From Leeia aquatica (GTDB taxonomy: Bacteria > Pseudomonadota > Gammaproteobacteria > Burkholderiales > Leeiaceae), in contig NZ_JABAIM010000004.1 in the NCBI RefSeq assembly GCF_012641365.1, forward strand, positions 124,001-188,000: a stretch of 64,000 bases of DNA, read 5' to 3'. Numbering within the stretch: the stretch's first letter is position 1; the number at the start of each line of letters is the position of its first letter. Made by a program: the position numbers and the translations under genes. Positions 1 to 7,376 of this stretch are shown piece by piece. Below the pieces are notes generated by a model, which saw only the letters and a list, made by a program, of their open reading frames with translations, did not search any database and was not told the origin of the DNA.

Positions 1-747
1 CGCATGGCCCGCAGCCTGCGCCAGCGCGATGCCCAGCTGGCAGCGGCCCGGGAAAAGACCTTGCGCGACGAGCAATTGATTGCATTGGGTACGCTGGCGG
101 CCGGTGCAGCACACGAGCTGGGCACACCGCTCAATACCCTGCAATTGCTGGCGGACGAACTGGCGGAGACGGTACCCGCAGCGCTGCAGACCGATGTGCA
201 GCTGATGCAGCAGCAACTGGCCCAATGCCGGCAAAGCCTGTCCACCCTCAGCCGCCGCGCCAGCCATCCCCGTGAGGCCGCGCAAGATGGCAGCGTCACA
301 CAAGCCATTCTGCAACTGGCAGAACGCTGGGCCTTGCTGCGCCCCACCGTGGCACTGACCTTGCATTGGCCCGAGCCACGCCCTGACCAGCAGGTACACT
401 GGCCAGAAACCCTGAACCAGGCCCTGCTCAATCTGCTCAACAATGCGGCAGATGCCCAGCATGGCTTGAGCAACAACCCCATTGAGCTGCGACTGGATGT
501 CAGTGCAGATGCCCTGCTGCTGCATATTCGCGATCATGGTCCCGGTCTGGACGACGAGGCCAGAGAACGGGCCGGGCAGGGGATCTACAGCAGCAAGGGC
601 GGCATGGGCGTCGGCCTGTTGCTGTCCAACGCCAGCATTGAGCAGCTGGGCGGCGAAGTCCGGCTGACCAGCCCACCCGAAGGGGGTGTTTGTTGTGACA
701 TTCACTTGCCGTGGAGGCGGCTGGCCCTCATGGGAGAACCCACATGA
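1..747 (+). CDS. regB: RegB/PrrB-family redox sensor histidine kinase, C-terminal part (5' end outside window)
   Basis: Only the kinase core is visible; the reading frame is open to the window edge, so the membrane sensor domain lies upstream. The H-box at residues 29-42 of the visible ORF (GTLAAGAAHELGTP, phospho-acceptor His37) is the RegB/PrrB/ActS type. A cysteine (Cys75) lies 38 residues after that histidine, in the context AQCRQSL, which matches the redox-active cysteine of RegB. N-box (LLNLLNNAADAQ) and G-boxes (DHGPGLDDEA, GMGVGLLLS) complete the ATPase domain. In this family the kinase autophosphorylates under reducing or low-oxygen conditions and passes phosphate to RegA. The stop overlaps the regulator start by ATGA, which indicates translational coupling. 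Confidence 0.85.
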   Translation, partial: RMARSLRQRDAQLAAAREKTLRDEQLIALGTLAAGAAHELGTPLNTLQLLADELAETVPAALQTDVQLMQQQLAQCRQSLSTLSRRASHPREAAQDGSVTQAILQLAERWALLRPTVALTLHWPEPRPDQQVHWPETLNQALLNLLNNAADAQHGLSNNPIELRLDVSADALLLHIRDHGPGLDDEARERAGQGIYSSKGGMGVGLLLSNASIEQLGGEVRLTSPPEGGVCCDIHLPWRRLALMGEPT

Positions 748-1289
748 AATCACCCATCAAACAGCTCCTGCTGGTGGATGATGACGATGCCTTCCGCATG
801 GTGGCTGAACGCGGTCTGAGCAAGCGTGGCTATCAGGTCTACAGCTGCAACAGCTGTGAGGCCGCCGAGCAGTGGCTGCTCAGCAGTGGCATCAAGCCTG
901 ACCACGTGCTGCTCGACCTGAAAATGGGGGGCGAAAGTGGCCTCACCTTGATTCCACGGCTGCGCATCCTGCATCCGGATTGCCGTATCGTGATGCTGAC
1001 CGGCTTTGCCAGCATCAGTACCGCAGTGGAAGCCATCAAGCTGGGTGCCACCCATTACCTGCCCAAGCCTGCCAGCCTGGACGACATCATCGCGGCCTTT
1101 GGCAAAATACATGGTGACGAGCAGCAGGAAGTTACCCACCAGCCGATGTCGGTCGACCGGCTGGAGTGGGAGCACATCCAGAAGGTGCTGGCCGAGCATG
1201 AGGGCAATATCTCAGCCACCGCGCGGGCGCTGAACATGCACCGCCGCACCCTGCAACGCAAACTTGGCAAGCGCCCGGTACGTCAGTAG
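744..1289 (+). CDS. regA: RegA/PrrA-family response regulator
   Basis: The 181-residue protein has a receiver domain (acidic pocket VDDDD at 11-15, phospho-acceptor Asp58 in VLLDLKMGG, Lys in LPKPAS). After a short linker comes a Fis-type helix-turn-helix at the C-terminus (ISATARALNMHRRTLQRKL), nearly the invariant RegA sequence. I chose the ATG at 744 because it overlaps the kinase stop and starts the receiver directly; an ATG at 711 would add 11 unrelated residues. RegA regulators control respiratory and energy genes in response to redox state. The targets here cannot be read from the sequence. Confidence 0.9.
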   Translation: MKSPIKQLLLVDDDDAFRMVAERGLSKRGYQVYSCNSCEAAEQWLLSSGIKPDHVLLDLKMGGESGLTLIPRLRILHPDCRIVMLTGFASISTAVEAIKLGATHYLPKPASLDDIIAAFGKIHGDEQQEVTHQPMSVDRLEWEHIQKVLAEHEGNISATARALNMHRRTLQRKLGKRPVRQ

Positions 1290-1301
1290 CTCCCTGCGCA
1301 C

Positions 1302-2219
1302 CTAAGTGTGGTCCTCCGTGGAACCGGACGGGTGCTCGGCAGCCAGCAAGTGATCAATCAGTACACGGACCTTGAGCGGCACATGTCGTCCCGCCGGATA
1401 AACTGCATAGATGGTGCGTGGAGCGTAGTCGTCCTGCAAAGCACACGCCGACAGTACCTCGACCAGCTCTCCCCGCTGCAGCGCGGGTGCCGCTGCAAAC
1501 TCCGGCACCAGAGCCAGCGCGTCCATCTGTGGCAAAGCGTTCAATAACGCCAGGCTGTTGTTGATGGTCAAACGGCTATGCAGCTGCACCTGCCGGGCTT
1601 GCCCCGCATGCAGCACGTTCAGCTGATTCCGATAAGGGCCTTCACCCAGATGCAGGGTCGGCCACTGGGTGAGGATGCTCGGGTCTTGCCGAGCCTCGGC
1701 AGACAGCCAGCCGACACGCGCGACCAGCAGGTAGCGAAATTGCCGGATGGGCCTGGCCACCACCCCTTGCGGTAGCTGCCGCGCAATGCGGATGGCCACG
1801 TCCACCCCATCGTTCAGCAAGTCCACATAACGATCCTGCAAGGACACATGCAGGTCCAGCTGCGGATAGCGTGCCAGCAGCGGTGGCAACAGCGGGGCCA
1901 GCCAGTACTCCCCCAGCACGGCGGGTGCACTCACCTGCAAACGCCCGCGTGGCACCTCCGCATACGCCCCGGCGAGCGACAGTACATTTTGCGCGGCATT
2001 CGCCATATCGGCACAGCCCTGGTACACCGACTGCCCGATCTCGGTCACCGCCAGACTGCGAGTGGTCCGGTGCAACAACTTGACACCCAGCTGCCGCTCC
2101 AGCCTCGACACACTCTTGCTGATCGCGGGCGGCTGCACACCCAGATGGTCCGCCGCTTTGTGGAAGCTGCCCAGCTCCACCACCCGGGCAAATACCAGCA
2201 TGTCACTCAGGTACTGCAC
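1302..2219 (-). CDS. LysR-family transcriptional regulator
   Basis: The 305-residue protein has the usual LysR layout. An N-terminal winged helix-turn-helix (residues 1-60, with FHKAADHLGVQPPAISKSVSRLE) is followed by a LysR substrate-binding domain. The start is a GTG, chosen because MQYLSDMLVFARVVELGSF aligns with the normal LysR N-terminus; an ATG at codon 7 is the alternative. It is divergent from the EamA exporter, with about 100 bases between them that contain a perfect palindrome. By the common LysR pattern it probably controls that exporter in response to the exported metabolite. The ligand is unknown. Confidence 0.88.
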   Translation of the reverse strand: MQYLSDMLVFARVVELGSFHKAADHLGVQPPAISKSVSRLERQLGVKLLHRTTRSLAVTEIGQSVYQGCADMANAAQNVLSLAGAYAEVPRGRLQVSAPAVLGEYWLAPLLPPLLARYPQLDLHVSLQDRYVDLLNDGVDVAIRIARQLPQGVVARPIRQFRYLLVARVGWLSAEARQDPSILTQWPTLHLGEGPYRNQLNVLHAGQARQVQLHSRLTINNSLALLNALPQMDALALVPEFAAAPALQRGELVEVLSACALQDDYAPRTIYAVYPAGRHVPLKVRVLIDHLLAAEHPSGSTEDHT

Positions 2220-2238
2220 GTTTTATGTCTCCATGAGA

Positions 2239-2250
2239 AACAATATTGTT
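2239..2250. promoter_or_regulatory. Palindromic candidate LysR operator
   Basis: The 12-base perfect palindrome AACAATATTGTT lies in the divergent gap between the LysR gene and the EamA exporter, about 20 bases upstream of the regulator start. LysR proteins bind AT-rich dyads in such gaps. The assignment is positional inference only. Confidence 0.4.
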
Positions 2251-2318
2251 CCTGAAAATGGATTTTTCACCACAGGGAAACAAAAGACAATACCGCATCT
2301 TCTCGACGAGTGACCATC

Positions 2319-3191
2319 ATGCCTGCTACTACCCTGACCGACCGCCTGTGCATGGTCCTGTCCATGCTGCTCTCCGGCACCATTGGCTGGGCGGTCACCG
2401 TTTCCGGGCACCCCCCCGCGACGGTCGTGCTGTTCCGTTGCCTGATCGGCGCCCTGGCCCTGGCCTGCTGGCTGCTGCTACGCCGCCAGTGGCAACCTTT
2501 GAGCCGCGCCGCACTGGGCTGGATCCTGCTGGGTGGGCTCGCGCTCAGCCTCAACTGGCTGGCGCTGTTCAGTGCCTACCGTTACAGCAGCCTGTCCGTG
2601 GTGACCCTGGTCTACCATCTGCAACCCCTGCTGCTGTTGATACTGGCCGCGCGCTGGCAAGGCGAACGGTTGCCTGCGGGCATCTGGGGCAGCTTGTTGC
2701 TGGCCTTGAGCGGTGTGCTGCTGACCTGTGACCTGAATCCGGGTGACTGGCAGCATACCCAGTGGCAAGGGCCACTGCTGGCCGCACTGGCCGCCTTGCT
2801 GTATGCCTTGGCGACGTTGCTGATCCGGCAAGTCAAGCAGGTCCCTCCGGCACAGATTGCCACCCTGCAGCTCGGCTTCAGTGGCGTGATGTTCCTTCCG
2901 GCTGCAGCGGGCCTGTCAACGATGGCCCTTGCGGCCAGCCTGCCGGTGCTGCTGATCCTGGGGCTGGTGCACACCGCAGGCATGTACCTGCTGATGTACC
3001 GCGCCTTCCAGCGGCTCACCGCCGCTGAAATCGCCATGCTGTCCTACCTGTATCCGGTCACCACCTTGCTGGTGGATCGCCAGGTCTTTCACGTACAGCT
3101 CCACACCGGACAGTGGCTGGGCGTCGCGCTGATCCTGCTTGCCCTGCTGCGCCAACAACAGCTGCAACGAAAAGCACGACCGCAGGCTTAG
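2319..3191 (+). CDS. EamA/DMT-superfamily transporter
   Basis: The 290-residue membrane protein has about ten hydrophobic segments in two EamA repeats of roughly 140 residues each, the drug/metabolite transporter fold. Such proteins export amino acids or other small metabolites through the inner membrane. The ATG at 2319 is preferred; an in-frame GTG at 2310 is possible. It is divergent from the LysR gene, which suggests control by that regulator. In the second repeat the usual acidic or lysine features are not clear enough to name a substrate. Confidence 0.85.
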   Translation: MPATTLTDRLCMVLSMLLSGTIGWAVTVSGHPPATVVLFRCLIGALALACWLLLRRQWQPLSRAALGWILLGGLALSLNWLALFSAYRYSSLSVVTLVYHLQPLLLLILAARWQGERLPAGIWGSLLLALSGVLLTCDLNPGDWQHTQWQGPLLAALAALLYALATLLIRQVKQVPPAQIATLQLGFSGVMFLPAAAGLSTMALAASLPVLLILGLVHTAGMYLLMYRAFQRLTAAEIAMLSYLYPVTTLLVDRQVFHVQLHTGQWLGVALILLALLRQQQLQRKARPQA

Positions 3192-3279
3192 ACTTCGGTA
3201 AAATTCAGTCACAAAAGCGCTCGTACCATAACAACAAAACCCGGTCTGCACGACCACACCGATCAGGATGGACAAACCG

Positions 3280-4407
3280 ATGAAAATCAGCAGTTGTTTT
3301 GACGCCGGCAGCATCGTGGTAGACAGCATGGAACACGCAGGCGATATCCGCCTGCAGGTCCGCCACGACAGCAATTCCGAATTCGCCCAGTGGTTCTACT
3401 TCCGCTTGCAAGGTGCTGCCGGGCAGGCCTGCCAGATGCGTTTCCTCAATGCAGCGCAGTGCGCCTATCCGAAAGGCTGGGTGGACTATCAGGCGGTGGC
3501 CAGTTATGACCGTCAGCACTGGTTCCGTGTGCCCACCCAGTTCGATGGCCAGGTGCTGACCATTCAGCATACCCCGGAAGAAGACAGTATTTACTACGCC
3601 TATTTCGAGCCGTACAGCTGGGAGCGTCACCTGCAATTAATCGGCCAGGCGCAAAGCTCGCCGCGCTGCAAGGTTCGTGATCTGGGCAATACGCTGGATG
3701 GCCGCGACCTCAATCTGCTGGTGATCGGCGATGAAGCACCGGGCAAGCGCAAGGTGTGGCTAACCGCCCGCCAGCATCCGGGCGAAACCATGGCCGAGTG
3801 GTTTGTTGAAGGCACCCTGTCACGCCTGCTGGATGAGCAGGATGCCCTGGCCGGTGCCTTGCTCGACAAAGCCACCTTCTACGTGGTGCCCAATATGAAT
3901 CCGGATGGCAGCTGCCGTGGCAACCTGCGAACCAATGCCGCTGGCACCAATCTGAACCGTGAGTGGGCCAACCCGACGATGGAAAAGAGCCCGGAGGTGT
4001 GGCTGGTGCGCGAAGCCATGCGCGAGATTGGCGTGGACCTGTATCTGGACGCCCACGGTGATGAAGCCTTGCCGTACAACTTCGTGGCGGGCAGCGAAGG
4101 CAACCCGGGCTATAACGCCCGCCGTGAAGCGCTGGAAAACAGCTTCAAGGCCGCCTGGCTGGTACATAACCCGGATTTTCAGGATACCTATGGCTACGAG
4201 CGGGATCATTTTGGTGAAGCCAATATGACCCTGGCAACCAACCATATTGCGGATTACTTTGACTGCCTCGCCTACACCATCGAGATGCCATTCAAGGATA
4301 ACGCCAACCGGCCAAGCGCCTTGTATGGCTGGAACGGCGAACGCAGCAAACAGCTGGGTGCGTCCGTACTGCACCCGATCGCGGCGGTCATCGACCAGCT
4401 ACGCTGA
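3280..4407 (+). CDS. M14-family cytosolic carboxypeptidase
   Basis: The 375-residue protein lacks a signal peptide. An N-terminal beta-rich domain (about 1-120) precedes a zinc carboxypeptidase domain. Zinc ligands are His166 and Glu169 in the QHPGET motif and His259 in DAHGDE. The substrate-binding Asn226-Arg227 (TNLNREW) and the catalytic glutamate Glu335 (YTIEMPF) are present. This is the layout of the cytosolic carboxypeptidase (CCP, Nna1-like) branch of M14, which removes C-terminal residues such as glutamate. The ATG at 3280 is chosen because AGGA lies 11 bases upstream; an ATG at 3268 has no such site. The bacterial substrate is not known. Confidence 0.88.
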   Translation: MKISSCFDAGSIVVDSMEHAGDIRLQVRHDSNSEFAQWFYFRLQGAAGQACQMRFLNAAQCAYPKGWVDYQAVASYDRQHWFRVPTQFDGQVLTIQHTPEEDSIYYAYFEPYSWERHLQLIGQAQSSPRCKVRDLGNTLDGRDLNLLVIGDEAPGKRKVWLTARQHPGETMAEWFVEGTLSRLLDEQDALAGALLDKATFYVVPNMNPDGSCRGNLRTNAAGTNLNREWANPTMEKSPEVWLVREAMREIGVDLYLDAHGDEALPYNFVAGSEGNPGYNARREALENSFKAAWLVHNPDFQDTYGYERDHFGEANMTLATNHIADYFDCLAYTIEMPFKDNANRPSALYGWNGERSKQLGASVLHPIAAVIDQLR

Positions 4408-4427
4408 GTCCACAGCCCGCCATAGCC

Positions 4428-4456
4428 AACCCGGCGGGCCTCGCCCGACCGGGTTT
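4428..4456 (+). terminator. GC-rich hairpin downstream of the M14 gene
   Basis: AACCCGG pairs with CCGGGTT around an inner GGGC/GCCC step. Only three T residues follow, so it is a weak or partial terminator, or an mRNA-stabilising hairpin, between the carboxypeptidase and the phospholipase-D gene. Confidence 0.4.
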
Positions 4457-4476
4457 ACTGGAGATGACCTCCTGAC

Positions 4477-5634
4477 ATGGCGTACCGCTCTGGCCATAGC
4501 CTGACCCTGCTGCGTGACGGGACGGCGTTTTTCCCGGCGCTGCTGGCTGCCATCGACGCAGCAAAGCACAGCGTGTGGCTGGAAAGCTATCTGTATGAGG
4601 CGGACGACACCGGCCTGCGGGTGGCCGATGCCCTGATGGCTGCCGCACGGCGCGGGGTGCAGGTCAATCTGCTGCTGGATGGCTTTGGGGCGTATGCCTT
4701 GCCGGAGTCGCTGCGGCAAACGCTGGCAGCGGCAGGGGTACGCCTGCTGTTTTTCCGACCGGAGATCAACCGCTGGGGGCTGCATCTGCAGCGTTTGCGC
4801 CGCCTGCACCGCAAGCTGGCGCTGGTGGATGGCCATACCGGCTTCATCGGTGGCATCAATATCCTCAACGACTGCGACGAGCCAGATGACCCGCCGCGCT
4901 ACGATTATGCAGTACGGGTGCGCGGCCCGGTCTGCCTCGATATCAGCCGGGTGATGCGGCAGTTGTGGCAGCGCGAGTGCTGGTTGCAGTTCCGCATGCA
5001 CTGGCTGCACCGGCTCCCTCGTCATGGCCGCAGCGACAGTCCGGGCCAGCAGCTGGCGGCACTGGTGGTGCGCGACAATGTTCGGCATCGCCGCGCCATT
5101 GAAGCCGCTTATCTGCATGCGCTGCGGCAGGCCCGTCAGGAGATCATCCTCGCCAATGCCTACTTCCTGCCCGGCTTCCAGTTTCGTCGTGCCTTGCTGG
5201 CGGCGGCACGTCGAGGTGTGAAGGTCACCCTGCTGCTACAGGGGCGGCTGGATCAGGCTTTGCTGCAGTTTGCCTGTCGAGGCCTGTATCGGCAGCTGCT
5301 GGCAGCGGGTATCGAGGTGGTGGAGTACCGGCGCGGCTATATGCACGCCAAGGTGGCGGTGGTGGACGGCCGCTGGGCCACCGTCGGCTCCAGCAATATT
5401 GACCCTTTCTCCATTTTTCTGGCGCGGGAAGCCAATCTGCTGGTACAGGATCATGGCTTTGCGCGCAGCTTGCGCGATGACCTGCGGCAGATGATTGCCG
5501 CGCATGGCGTACGCATTGATCAGCACACCCTCCAGCAATCCCGCTGCTGGTACCGTATCGTACCTTGGCTGGCTTATCAGTGTGTCCGCATGTTGATGGG
5601 TCTGGCGGGCATTGGCGGTCGACAGCAGGAATAG
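4477..5634 (+). CDS. Phospholipase D-family cardiolipin synthase-like protein (ClsB type)
   Basis: The 385-residue protein has two HKD motifs. The first (His111, Lys113, Asp118 in HRKLALVDG) and the second (His290, Lys292, Asp297 in HAKVAVVDG) are each followed by the usual GG/GSSN segments. There is no N-terminal pair of membrane helices, so it resembles the shorter ClsB branch rather than ClsA. These enzymes transfer a phosphatidyl group between two phospholipids to make cardiolipin. The gene is followed after about 110 bases by the hydroxylase-desaturase cluster, so it may share in lipid remodelling, but it could also be independent. Confidence 0.85.
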   Translation: MAYRSGHSLTLLRDGTAFFPALLAAIDAAKHSVWLESYLYEADDTGLRVADALMAAARRGVQVNLLLDGFGAYALPESLRQTLAAAGVRLLFFRPEINRWGLHLQRLRRLHRKLALVDGHTGFIGGINILNDCDEPDDPPRYDYAVRVRGPVCLDISRVMRQLWQRECWLQFRMHWLHRLPRHGRSDSPGQQLAALVVRDNVRHRRAIEAAYLHALRQARQEIILANAYFLPGFQFRRALLAAARRGVKVTLLLQGRLDQALLQFACRGLYRQLLAAGIEVVEYRRGYMHAKVAVVDGRWATVGSSNIDPFSIFLAREANLLVQDHGFARSLRDDLRQMIAAHGVRIDQHTLQQSRCWYRIVPWLAYQCVRMLMGLAGIGGRQQE

Positions 5635-5741
5635 GGCATGGCAATACCTTCCAGTATCATGGCTTGCACCTGCCAGACGCAAAAGATGCAACCCTCGCGG
5701 CAACGCTGCCGCTTCATTCACCAACCCGTACAATCGCCATC

Positions 5742-6524
5742 ATGATGATGTATCCCGTTTTGCTGCCCAATGGCTACGAACCTTCGCTGACTGAGGTCAT
5801 GGTGGGCGGTGTGGTTTTTTTCGGCACCATTTATTTCGGTTTTGCCCTGCTCAACCTGCTGCTGCAAAAGGGGCTGCGCACTCTGGGCATCGGGCGCGTG
5901 CTGGACCCGCGTCCCCTGCGGCCACAGCAGGTCTGGCGGGAGATCGGCTGGTCCTCCCTGTCCATCCTGCTGTTTGGCACCGGCATGGTCTTCCCGTGGA
6001 TGGTGCTGAAGCTGGGCTGGTCACACGCTGTGATGGATGCCGGGATACCCCGTATTCTGCTGGAAATGCTGGCCTTGCTGCTGTGGAACGACATCCATTT
6101 CTACCTGAACCACCGCTTGCTGCATACCCGCTGGATGTTGCCGCGTTTTCATGTGCAGCATCACCGCAGCCATGTCACGACGCCGTTCTCCACCTACGCC
6201 TTCCACCCGGTGGAAGCCTTGCTGCTGGGGAATGTGCTGCTGTTGCCCATGATCGTGCATGACTTCAGCTGGCAAGCCATGCTGTCGCTGCCTTTGCTCA
6301 GCCTGTTGCTGAACAATATCGGCCACGCCAACTATGACCCGTTTCCTGCCCAGGGGGGGCGCAGCTGGTTGACCTCCAGCCGCCGCCATCACCTGCACCA
6401 TGCCTGCTCGCGGGGCAATTTCGGATTCCTGCTGCCTTTCATGGATCAGCTGTTCCATACCGATTTGCCGGATGACGCTGCGGATCGCGTGCTGCAGGCG
6501 CACCAGTCACGCCATGCTGCGTAA
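5742..6524 (+). CDS. Sterol desaturase / fatty acid hydroxylase-superfamily membrane protein
   Basis: The 260-residue protein has several hydrophobic helices and the three histidine clusters of the superfamily: HFYLNHRLLH, HVQHHRSH and HHLHHA. These bind a di-iron centre that hydroxylates or desaturates lipid C-H bonds in the membrane. Translation probably starts at one of three consecutive ATG codons (5742, 5745, 5748); the longer upstream frame overlaps the phospholipase-D gene and has no family match. Its last 11 bases overlap the start of the fatty acid desaturase, so the two are translationally linked. The substrate is not known. Confidence 0.87.
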   Translation: MMMYPVLLPNGYEPSLTEVMVGGVVFFGTIYFGFALLNLLLQKGLRTLGIGRVLDPRPLRPQQVWREIGWSSLSILLFGTGMVFPWMVLKLGWSHAVMDAGIPRILLEMLALLLWNDIHFYLNHRLLHTRWMLPRFHVQHHRSHVTTPFSTYAFHPVEALLLGNVLLLPMIVHDFSWQAMLSLPLLSLLLNNIGHANYDPFPAQGGRSWLTSSRRHHLHHACSRGNFGFLLPFMDQLFHTDLPDDAADRVLQAHQSRHAA

Positions 6525-7368
6525 CCGGCGCGATGTGCAGAGCCTGGCCTACCTGCTGGCCGCCCCCCTGCTGGTGGCCTGGCAGTGGCAACACGGCTTC
6601 AGCCTGCCACTGTACCTGCTGCTCTTGTTCCTGACACTGGGTATCGGGGTGATCAACCACAACCACTCGCATCTACCGATGTGGCGTCATCGTGGCCTCA
6701 ATCGCTTGACCACGCTGTGGGTCAGCCTGCTGCAAGGCCACCCGGCCTTTGTGTTCCACCCGGCCCACGTGGCCAACCATCATCGCTACCACCACGGCGA
6801 GCAGGATGTAGCCCGCACCTACCGCTTTGGCGGCGACCACAATCACCTGCTCGGCTACCTGCTGCATCCGGTGGTGGTGATTCCGGTCCTCTATCCCTTG
6901 TTCTGGCATTATCTGGGCCGCTTGCAGCATCGCCGTCCGGCGCTGTGGCGCGCCTGCCTGCTCCAGTACGGCTGGCTACTGTTGCTATGGGGGGTGCTGC
7001 TCTGGCTGTCACCTGGCAAAACCCTGCTCTATGTGCTGCTGCCGCAGCTGCATGGCCTGCACTGGCTACTGGCCACCAACTACCTGCAGCATGCCCACGC
7101 GGATGGACATTCGCCGCTCAACTTTGCCCGCAACTTTGACGGCCTGATCAACCCGCTGTTACTCAATATCGGCCTGCATACCAGCCACCACCGTCACCCG
7201 AAGGCGCACTGGTCACAACTGACGCACTTGCAACAACAGTACCGCGATCAGATCGACCCGCGCCTGAACGAGCGGGGGCTGCTGCCCTATATGTTCCGCG
7301 TCTACCTGCTGGGGCTGATCTGGCCTCGCTATCGTAGCCAAAGCCTGATGACGTTCACCCCTCACTGA
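6514..7368 (+). CDS. Fatty acid desaturase-family membrane protein
   Basis: The 284-residue protein has membrane helices and three histidine boxes, HNHSH near residue 45, HVANHHRYHH near residue 85, and HTSHHRH near residue 230. That is the arrangement of acyl-lipid or acyl-CoA desaturases with a di-iron site. The start at 6514 (MLRNRRDVQS) is chosen because it overlaps the previous gene by 11 bases and begins just before the first helix. The next gene starts 8 bases after its stop. It is the second of two membrane di-iron enzymes in a row in this cluster. Confidence 0.87.
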   Translation: MLRNRRDVQSLAYLLAAPLLVAWQWQHGFSLPLYLLLLFLTLGIGVINHNHSHLPMWRHRGLNRLTTLWVSLLQGHPAFVFHPAHVANHHRYHHGEQDVARTYRFGGDHNHLLGYLLHPVVVIPVLYPLFWHYLGRLQHRRPALWRACLLQYGWLLLLWGVLLWLSPGKTLLYVLLPQLHGLHWLLATNYLQHAHADGHSPLNFARNFDGLINPLLLNIGLHTSHHRHPKAHWSQLTHLQQQYRDQIDPRLNERGLLPYMFRVYLLGLIWPRYRSQSLMTFTPH

Positions 7369-7376
7369 GGACCGAC

